Shown here piece after piece: positions 1-4,789 of a stretch of DNA of 7,175 nt (its first letter is position 1; each line of letters opens with the position of its first letter). The notes under the pieces are model-generated. The model made no database searches, was not told the origin of the DNA, and worked only from the letters and a program-made list of their open reading frames with translations. The stretch comes from Limnohabitans sp. (GTDB taxonomy: Bacteria > Pseudomonadota > Gammaproteobacteria > Burkholderiales > Burkholderiaceae_C). The position numbers were made by a program, and so were the translations under genes. Where the stretch lies: positions 1 to 7,175 of the forward strand of contig SHXP01000117.1 in assembly GCA_009693225.1 (NCBI GenBank). The letters run 5' to 3'.

Positions 1-277
1 CCCCGATATTCCGGACACTTTTGATAGGTTCGAAGATGCTATCGGCGATGCGGAAACCAGACACAGGGAACGCAGGGGTATCTATCACCTTGCCCGGTGG
101 CGGCGGATCGATACGAATCGAGGGCGGCTTGGCGGTGGGTGCCGGGGTTGGCACGCGCAACTGCTCCTGCACCCGTCCGGCGTCAGGCTGCACCTGGGCC
201 AGGACGCGTGGCGCACCCAGTCCGAAAAGTCCGCAGGACAGCAGCGCCAACAACGGACGATGAGCACCTCGAGACAG
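1..277 (-). CDS. Two-partner secretion transporter (ShlB/FhaC/HecB family), N-terminal fragment
   Basis: The first 92 codons of an outer-membrane TpsB transporter, cut by the left edge. Such proteins are 16-stranded Omp85-superfamily barrels with periplasmic POTRA domains that export large adhesins, hemolysins or hemagglutinins. Visible parts are a signal peptide (LLALLSCGLFGLGAPRVLA, cleavage likely before Q28), then VQPDAGRVQEQLRVPTPAP, a proline-rich linker with IRIDPPPPGK, and the start of the first POTRA domain, FPVSGFRIADSIFEPI (about 70-85). This layout is typical of TpsB proteins in Burkholderiales. The frame has no ATG or GTG start: I place it at a CTG (277) behind a good ribosome site, with TTG at 253 as the alternative, which would leave a signal peptide lacking positive charge. 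An upstream sequence change is also possible. It follows the second cNMP-fold gene by 60 bases on the same strand, with no evident terminator between them. Confidence 0.72.
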   Translation of the reverse strand, partial: MSRGAHRPLLALLSCGLFGLGAPRVLAQVQPDAGRVQEQLRVPTPAPTAKPPSIRIDPPPPGKVIDTPAFPVSGFRIADSIFEPIKSVRNIG

Positions 278-285
278 CCAGTACT

Positions 286-294
286 TCCTTCCTT
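286..294 (-). promoter_or_regulatory. Strong ribosome binding site before the TpsB-like gene, pointing to a CTG start
   Basis: On the minus strand AAGGAAGGA is the clearest Shine-Dalgarno match near this gene. It ends 8 bases before the in-frame CTG at 277. No ATG or GTG occurs in the correct frame between the in-frame stop at 326-328 and the predicted signal-peptide cleavage site. This spacing favours CTG at 277 over the TTG at 253. Confidence 0.5.
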
Positions 295-337
295 GGCGCG
301 AGCTGAGCTGATATCGTTTTATGGGTTATTGATGACA

Positions 338-799
338 CTATTTCGATAGTCGTGACTGGGCACTGAGCCGGCTGTTTTGTGCAAGCAGGGTGCGCGCCAG
401 CTGCTTGGCCAGCATGTACAGCAAATGCCGTCCGATCGGAGGTGCTAACTCAAAGAGATCGTCGAATTGCACCCGGTTGAATGACGCCACCGTGACACTC
501 TCGGAGGTGGTGCAGTTCTCAAAAGCGGGCAGATTCTCAACCAGCGATAGCAAGCCGACCCACTCGCCAACCCGCAATGATCGGTCAGCGCCATCGCCTG
601 TCAGTGCACCACCGCTGGTCGTCGTGACTGCGCCGTCCATGATCAGATACAAAGCATGGCCCTGTTCACCTCTCACCGTGAATGAGTGTCTTGCAGGGTA
701 GATGGCGACGTTCAGCATGCGCACAAAAACGGCAAGGTGCGGATCCGAAAAATTCTCGAAACCGGGTTGTAGTCGGAGAAAGTATTTGATGTCCATCAT
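338..799 (-). CDS. Degenerate cyclic-nucleotide-binding-fold protein (second of two)
   Basis: A 153-residue protein with a more diverged cNMP-binding fold and no DNA-binding domain. Recognisable parts are ALYLIMDGAVTTTSGG (49-64), the cassette region LRVGEWVGLLSLVENLPAFE (75-94), VTVASFNRVQFDDLFELAP (102-120) and a final helix IGRHLLYMLAKQLARTLLAQ (122-141). By alignment with its neighbour, the cassette glutamate is replaced by leucine (L83) and the phosphate-binding arginine is absent. The ligand pocket looks non-functional for cyclic nucleotides. Two adjacent ATGs (799 and 796) follow the upstream stop by 8 bases with only a weak GGA as ribosome site, so translation is probably coupled to the upstream gene. 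The two proteins look like diverged paralogues and could form a heterodimer. Function is unknown. Confidence 0.82.
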   Translation of the reverse strand: MMDIKYFLRLQPGFENFSDPHLAVFVRMLNVAIYPARHSFTVRGEQGHALYLIMDGAVTTTSGGALTGDGADRSLRVGEWVGLLSLVENLPAFENCTTSESVTVASFNRVQFDDLFELAPPIGRHLLYMLAKQLARTLLAQNSRLSAQSRLSK

Positions 800-807
800 G
801 ATTCCGG

Positions 808-1278
808 TCAGGCTTGAGCCATCGCTAAAGACGCCTCAAGCTGGTACGACTTGCGCAAACGGTCGGCGAGCATCAGCACCAAGTGGGGTAGCAGTACAGT
901 TGCTACTGCCTGATTTGTGGTGATCAAATCTTCCAGCATCTGGTGGCGCATGCGCAGGAAGCGCGCGGGTGTTTGCGTGGTGATGGTCGCACTGGCCATC
1001 AGTTCGCCGCTCAGCACCGAGACCTCGCCCAGCCACTGACCAGGGCCAAGGACGTTCAGCACGATTGAAGTCGGGCCATCCTCAACGGACACTCTGACAG
1101 TGCCGGCCACAATGAAATAAATTGAATCAACCGGCATGCGATGGCGTATCAATTGGCGCCCTTCTGGCAGCTCCAACACTGTGACGCCCTTCAATAAGGT
1201 CGCGGTATGGAGTGTTCCCAGCTCTTGCGCGAGAGTCGAAAAATGCGCGCAAAAGGCGTTCATTATTGCCTGTTCCAT
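808..1278 (-). CDS. Stand-alone cyclic-nucleotide-binding-fold protein (first of two)
   Basis: A 156-residue protein consisting of one cNMP-binding (CRP/FNR N-terminal) fold and no helix-turn-helix domain. The beta-barrel is at about residues 30-110: LPEGRQLI, DSIYFIVAGTVRVSVEDG and the phosphate-binding cassette GPGQWLGEVSVLSGELMASA (78-97). A C helix follows at about 112-145 (RHQMLEDLI, VLMLADRLRKS). The cassette glutamate is present (E85), but the arginine that contacts the cyclic phosphate in CRP (R-S-A) is replaced, giving A95-S96-A97. Binding of cAMP or cGMP by the classical mode is therefore doubtful. AGGA lies 6 bases before the ATG. It begins 26 bases after the tadE-like gene and ends 8 bases before a second such gene. 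It probably acts by protein-protein contact, not by DNA binding; the partner is unknown. Confidence 0.87.
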   Translation of the reverse strand: MEQAIMNAFCAHFSTLAQELGTLHTATLLKGVTVLELPEGRQLIRHRMPVDSIYFIVAGTVRVSVEDGPTSIVLNVLGPGQWLGEVSVLSGELMASATITTQTPARFLRMRHQMLEDLITTNQAVATVLLPHLVLMLADRLRKSYQLEASLAMAQA

Positions 1279-1304
1279 GGTGTGTCCTGTCGCTATTCTT
1301 CGAC

Positions 1305-2246
1305 TTAAAACTGGACTGGGCTTTGCATGCGCACGATCGCCTCTGCCGTGATCGGTATCCGCATGCCACCGACATTCCAGTTGAGCGCCGGGATGGTTGG
1401 AAATTGCAGTGGAAGTTGGTTGATAATCGAACCGGCCAGCCCGGTGGCGGGAAGAGATACGCCGGCAGGCATTGCGCCGGTGACCGAGTTGGTGACCGAG
1501 GTCTCGGCGGCAGCCATTGCGCCGGTGACCGAGTTGGTGACCGAGGTCTCGGCGGCAGCCATTGCGTCGGTGAGCACATTGACTTCATGCCTGGTTGAGT
1601 GGTAGGTGTTGTTCATCGTTGAACATATATTCGGAATTCTTTCAGCGCTTGATGCCCAATATGACTCATGGGTCAGGTTTTTCACGCTGGCGATGCCGGT
1701 GGTCAAGGCATAAATAACCCGGTCGACAAAGGGCACCATCAACTTGACGCAGTAAGTCACTCTAATTTTCAACAGGTTGGCATCTTGTATGGACATGCCA
1801 TCATGGAGAATGCTGCTGTCGCGGTACATCAGGTTGTCGTTTGAAATATCACCCGTACCCGACAGTAGCGAGAAGGCGTCGAACGCCTCTGGGGTGGGGC
1901 TGATAATTTCAACCCTGGCGGTATTCGGGTTAAAGATTTCGAACGCCGCAATCATACGGGCCTTGGCCATGTCGCTCAGAAAAGGGGCGCTGCTGGTGCG
2001 CATGAAAAACGGCGTCATGCCGCCAGCCACGCCGTCCATGATGGATGTCAGTTTGGCATTTTTCAAGGCGCCTTGTCGGGCGCCCATGAACGTCGCATAG
2101 TTCAGCGAGGCCTTGGCCTGGTAAATGAGAGCAAGCTGGATCACGCCGAGCACCAGCAACAGCAATGAAGGCAAGATAATGAGGTATTCCGTCATGGACT
2201 GACCGCACTGGCGCTGGCGTTGAGTGTTGGTTGCGGAAAGTCTCAT
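1305..2246 (-). CDS. tadE: TadE-like pseudopilin with internal tandem repeat
   Basis: A 313-residue TadE-like protein. The N-terminus carries a prepilin-type site, G15-QSMT-E20-Y21, matching the G/xxxxEY signal cleaved by the TadV/CpaA prepilin peptidase. A single membrane segment follows at about 21-43, with TMTE-type TadE domain sequence on to ATFMGARQGAL (51-61). The rest is predicted to be periplasmic. The second half has little recognisable homology; residues 228-257 are two identical copies of AMAAAETSVTNSVTG with degenerate flanks. The C-terminus is MRIPITAEAIVRMQSPVQF. The ATG overlaps the tadD stop as ATGA. At over 300 residues it is longer than the minimal TadE pseudopilins (about 150-200) and may combine the roles of TadE and TadF/TadG, but that is inference. 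Confidence 0.87.
   Translation of the reverse strand: MRLSATNTQRQRQCGQSMTEYLIILPSLLLLVLGVIQLALIYQAKASLNYATFMGARQGALKNAKLTSIMDGVAGGMTPFFMRTSSAPFLSDMAKARMIAAFEIFNPNTARVEIISPTPEAFDAFSLLSGTGDISNDNLMYRDSSILHDGMSIQDANLLKIRVTYCVKLMVPFVDRVIYALTTGIASVKNLTHESYWASSAERIPNICSTMNNTYHSTRHEVNVLTDAMAAAETSVTNSVTGAMAAAETSVTNSVTGAMPAGVSLPATGLAGSIINQLPLQFPTIPALNWNVGGMRIPITAEAIVRMQSPVQF
1471..1560 (-). repeat. Two identical 45-bp in-frame tandem repeats in the tadE-like gene
   Basis: Positions 1471-1515 and 1516-1560 are identical 45-base units, each encoding AMAAAETSVTNSVTG. Each unit itself contains GGTGACCGAG twice (plus-strand reading). A decayed partial copy follows at 1561-1581, matching 16 of 21 bases, and on the other side the protein continues AMPAGVSLPATG, resembling a third degenerate unit. 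Exact identity at the base level indicates a recent duplication. The unit length is a multiple of three, so copy-number change would keep the frame. Confidence 0.95.
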
Positions 2247-2704
2247 TTGGCTTTCCCGCTCATGATGGTCGGCAAGCGCTCCAGCACTTGAATGATTTCA
2301 ACGCTGTTCACAAACGCTGCATCGTTTGGATTTGACATCTGTTTGGCACGAAGAAACGCGAGCCATGACTGGCGCAGCATGACAATCCCCAAATTGTTCC
2401 AGACGCGCGGATCAGTGTCATTGATCGACAGCGATTGTCGATAGGCCTCTACGGCCAACTGAGGGTTGTTTGTGCGGGCGTAGATATTGCCTAGACGCAA
2501 CCAGGTTTCTGCGTCTTGTTTTGCCAACGAGGTGAGTTTTTTGTAGAGCAACTCGGCGCGTGTATCGTCGCCTTGGTCAAATGCGGCTTGCGCTTCACGG
2601 TGCATCAAAGTCAAGTCATCGGTGCTGCCTTTTTTTAACATGGCAGTGCAGCCCACCAGCGAGAGATAAAGCGACAACAACAGGATGGCTGCTAAACGTT
2701 TCAT
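2243..2704 (-). CDS. tadD: TadD-like TPR lipoprotein
   Basis: A 153-residue predicted outer-membrane lipoprotein with tetratricopeptide repeats. The signal peptide starts MKRLAAILLLSLYLSLVGC; the lipobox LVGC places the lipidated cysteine at residue 19. TPR-like helical pairs follow at about 35-60 (REAQAAFDQGDDTRAELLYKK), 65-98 (ETWLRLGNIYARTNNPQLAV, then EAYRQSLSI) and 99-125 (VWNNLGIVMLRQSWLAFLRA). The reading frame extends upstream to 2812, but the ATG at 2704 is chosen because it begins the signal peptide and overlaps the DUF192 stop as ATGA. The protein is shorter than TadD proteins I know of, which usually have more TPRs. TadD is needed for Flp pilus biogenesis in Aggregatibacter, and TPR pilotins help secretin assembly. 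That role here is inferred from position and features. Confidence 0.86.
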   Translation of the reverse strand: MKRLAAILLLSLYLSLVGCTAMLKKGSTDDLTLMHREAQAAFDQGDDTRAELLYKKLTSLAKQDAETWLRLGNIYARTNNPQLAVEAYRQSLSINDTDPRVWNNLGIVMLRQSWLAFLRAKQMSNPNDAAFVNSVEIIQVLERLPTIMSGKAK

Positions 2705-3060
2705 ACTACGACCGTCCGCCATGTCAGTTGCTCGCCTAAATGGAGCCGCAGAGTCGCCAGCGATCCTGCTGGCAGTTCCAGCGTTGCCTTTGCGGTGAAG
2801 GCCCCGGCGCAACGCAGTGGCTTGACGTTATGGACGAGTTTTTGAACATGCCCAGTGAGGTCCAAAAAGATCAAGTCGAGCGCGTAACGCATGCCGATGG
2901 TGTGCACCATACTGCAAGCGTCAATCAGCAGTCCTTCACCAGGGGCGAGGGGGGCGCGTCCCAGCAAACCGCGCATTCTTTCGAATGCGTTGGTGGCTTT
3001 CCAGACCCGCGGCACCAGGCAACGGTTGCCTGGTTCGCGGTAGACAGCGCCGAGCTTCAA
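2701..3060 (-). CDS. DUF192 family protein inside the tad operon
   Basis: A 119-residue protein matching the DUF192 family, a small beta-rich fold of unknown function. Recognisable family blocks are RMRGLLGRAPLAPGEGLLID (residues 28-47), the core CSMVHTIGMRYALDLIFLD (49-67) and LELPAGS (94-100). No signal peptide is visible, whereas many DUF192 proteins are exported, so this one is predicted to be cytoplasmic unless secreted by another route. No ATG or GTG lies near the N-terminus in this frame. The best start is a TTG at 3060 that overlaps the tadC stop as TTGA, consistent with translational coupling. Its TGA stop overlaps the tadD ATG. The tight embedding between tadC and tadD suggests a role in pilus assembly or regulation, but nothing in the sequence says what it does. 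Confidence 0.88.
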   Translation of the reverse strand: MKLGAVYREPGNRCLVPRVWKATNAFERMRGLLGRAPLAPGEGLLIDACSMVHTIGMRYALDLIFLDLTGHVQKLVHNVKPLRCAGAFTAKATLELPAGSLATLRLHLGEQLTWRTVVV

Positions 3061-3941
3061 AACAGTCCGGACTGCAGGAATTTCATCGCGATTGGGAATC
3101 CAATGACGATAAAGGTGACCGGGAAAATAAACATCATCAACGGACCAATCAGCTTGACTGGCGCTTCCATAGCTTGCTTTTCGGCACGCTGAAAACGTTC
3201 GCTGCGGCGCTGGTTGGCTTGCGAACGCAACGCCGAACCCAGCGAAGCGCCCATCTTTTCAGCCTGTATCACGGTGCCCACAAAACTCGACACCTCAGGC
3301 ATCATCAAGCGTGACTCCATGCGGCGCAGGGCATCGGCGCGCGGTAATCCGGAGCGCAGGTCGCGGACCACCATGAAGAACTCTTGGCGCAAGGGGCCGG
3401 GTGGCCCCTTTTGCACCACCTGATTCAAAGCGCCGGTCAGGTTCAGTCCGGCTTCCACCGCCATGGTGATGAAGTCCAAGAACATCGGCATGGCCTTTTG
3501 CACCTGCTTGTAACGACGTTTGCGGGCGTCTTGCAGCCAGATCGCGGGGTAAAAATAACCCAGTAACGCACCGACCATGAGCATGGTCGGTGAGGACTTA
3601 TGAAGCATGCTTGTGACCATGTACATGATGCCAAAAACAGCCACTAAAGAAACGATTTGCACCGCGTAAAACTGCTCGGCGGTCATCATGTGACCCACGC
3701 CGCTGTTGTTCAGCTTGGTGTTGGTGCGCTCCAGTTTTTCCAGTGAAATGCGCGATGTCAGGTGGAAATCAAGGATCTGCACCAGGGGCCACACCAAGCG
3801 CAAAGCCGGCGGGAGTTTGTCCATGTACTGGCGGTCCTCGTCAGGTACTGCACTACTCAAAGTTGAGTACACGTACAAAACAATCACCGTGATGGCGCCG
3901 ATCATCGCGGACAAGATCCAGACAACAGCGGTTGAGTTCAT
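3057..3941 (-). CDS. tadC: Tad pilus inner-membrane platform protein TadC
   Basis: A 294-residue polytopic membrane protein, the second T2SSF-domain component of the Tad platform and a paralogue of TadB. Hydrophobic segments are at about residues 5-27, 93-112, 117-137 and 265-288. The T2SSF domain covers about 152-260. It contains MPMFLDFITMAVEAGLNLTG, an arginine-rich turn (RDLRSGLPRADALRRM), and the family-typical SSFVGTVIQAEKMGASLGSAL followed by LRSQANQRR. The ATG lies in an ATGA overlap with the tadB stop. At the other end its TGA is embedded in TTGA, which provides the likely start of the DUF192 gene. Length, order and domain content are all normal for TadC. Confidence 0.95.
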   Translation of the reverse strand: MNSTAVVWILSAMIGAITVIVLYVYSTLSSAVPDEDRQYMDKLPPALRLVWPLVQILDFHLTSRISLEKLERTNTKLNNSGVGHMMTAEQFYAVQIVSLVAVFGIMYMVTSMLHKSSPTMLMVGALLGYFYPAIWLQDARKRRYKQVQKAMPMFLDFITMAVEAGLNLTGALNQVVQKGPPGPLRQEFFMVVRDLRSGLPRADALRRMESRLMMPEVSSFVGTVIQAEKMGASLGSALRSQANQRRSERFQRAEKQAMEAPVKLIGPLMMFIFPVTFIVIGFPIAMKFLQSGLF

Positions 3942-4789
3942 ACGTCGATGTTGACGATTTTTCGGATGCCGAGGTAGCCAATAGTGATCATGATGCTGAC
4001 CACCAGCAGGACGCCCCAGCCATACAGGGTGTTGTAAAGAGGGGCCATCGCCTCTGGCTCCATCATGGTCAAAATACCCAGCAGAAAGACGGGCAACAGC
4101 GCCATCACGATGCCTTGCAATTTTCCCTGTGCTGTGAGGGCTTTGATCTTCCCTTCCATCTCGTGCTTGCGCGACAACGTGTGCGAGAGTGATTCGAGAA
4201 TCTCGGCAAAATTGCCACCAACTTCCCGCGTGATCCTCATGGCCGCCACTAGCAACACAAAGTCGGGTAAGGGCATGCGCTTTTCCATGTTGGACAGGGC
4301 ACTGTCAAAGTCCACACCGAGTCGCTGCTCGCGCAGCATCAAGTCAAACTCCTGTGCCAGAGGTGGTTTTTGTTCCTTCACCATCGATTCCAGTGCAACC
4401 ATCAAACTGGCACCGGCGCGCATACCCCCCGAGACCATGAGTAGCGCGTCGGGCAGTTGTTTTTCAAACAACTCCGTGCGCCTCTTTTTGGTGTAGTTGA
4501 GGAGATAGCGGGGCATGAAAGCCACGACCACGCCTGACACGCCCGCCACCAATGGGTTATCGAGCAGCAGCAGCAGCACGGCCGGAACCACTACCAAGGC
4601 GCCTACGCTGTACTTGAACAGAACCTTGGGGTCGATAAAAATGAACATTTCGGCCAAGTCCGTCTTGGCCGCTGTGGCGAGTTTGTCCTGTTGGTATATA
4701 GCCAATGACCGGACCAACAGCATTGCCAGCATACCGATGGCGGCGGCTGCCGCCACCACGACGCCTATGAGGACGACCAAGTCGGACAT
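3938..4789 (-). CDS. tadB: Tad pilus inner-membrane platform protein TadB
   Basis: A 283-residue polytopic membrane protein with a type II secretion system F (GspF/T2SSF) domain. With TadC it forms the inner-membrane platform on which TadA acts. Hydrophobic segments lie at about residues 4-26, 58-76 and 80-95 (a close pair), 225-242 and 257-275. The cytoplasmic T2SSF domain is at about 108-220 and opens with the typical FEKQLPDALLMVSGGMRAG, followed by SLMVALE. A second conserved patch is MRITREVGGNFAEILESLS (about 184-202). The length is typical for TadB. The start codon overlaps the tadA stop by one base and the stop overlaps the tadC start as ATGA, so the three genes are translationally coupled. 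It precedes tadC, as in known tad loci. Confidence 0.95.
   Translation of the reverse strand: MSDLVVLIGVVVAAAAAIGMLAMLLVRSLAIYQQDKLATAAKTDLAEMFIFIDPKVLFKYSVGALVVVPAVLLLLLDNPLVAGVSGVVVAFMPRYLLNYTKKRRTELFEKQLPDALLMVSGGMRAGASLMVALESMVKEQKPPLAQEFDLMLREQRLGVDFDSALSNMEKRMPLPDFVLLVAAMRITREVGGNFAEILESLSHTLSRKHEMEGKIKALTAQGKLQGIVMALLPVFLLGILTMMEPEAMAPLYNTLYGWGVLLVVSIMITIGYLGIRKIVNIDV

Noticed and set aside
21..263. A plus-strand 80-codon glycine-rich open frame and a minus-strand 60-codon frame (85-267)
   Set aside because: The third frame here reads as a coherent signal peptide plus TpsB N-terminus, so these two are shadows.
278..337. Possible promoter or terminator between the second cNMP-fold gene and the TpsB gene
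   Set aside because: There is an A/T-rich patch around 310-330, but I see no convincing -35/-10 pair and no hairpin with a T-run.
1127..1588. A minus-strand frame encoding PRSPTRSPAQWLP-type repeats
   Set aside because: The repeats are the tadE-like 45-bp tandem repeat read out of frame; it overlaps two well-supported genes.
2705..2812. N-terminal extension of the TadD-like protein up to 2812
   Set aside because: It would overlap the DUF192 gene by over 100 bases and put 36 residues in front of a good lipoprotein signal peptide; the ATG at 2704 in an ATGA overlap is far better.
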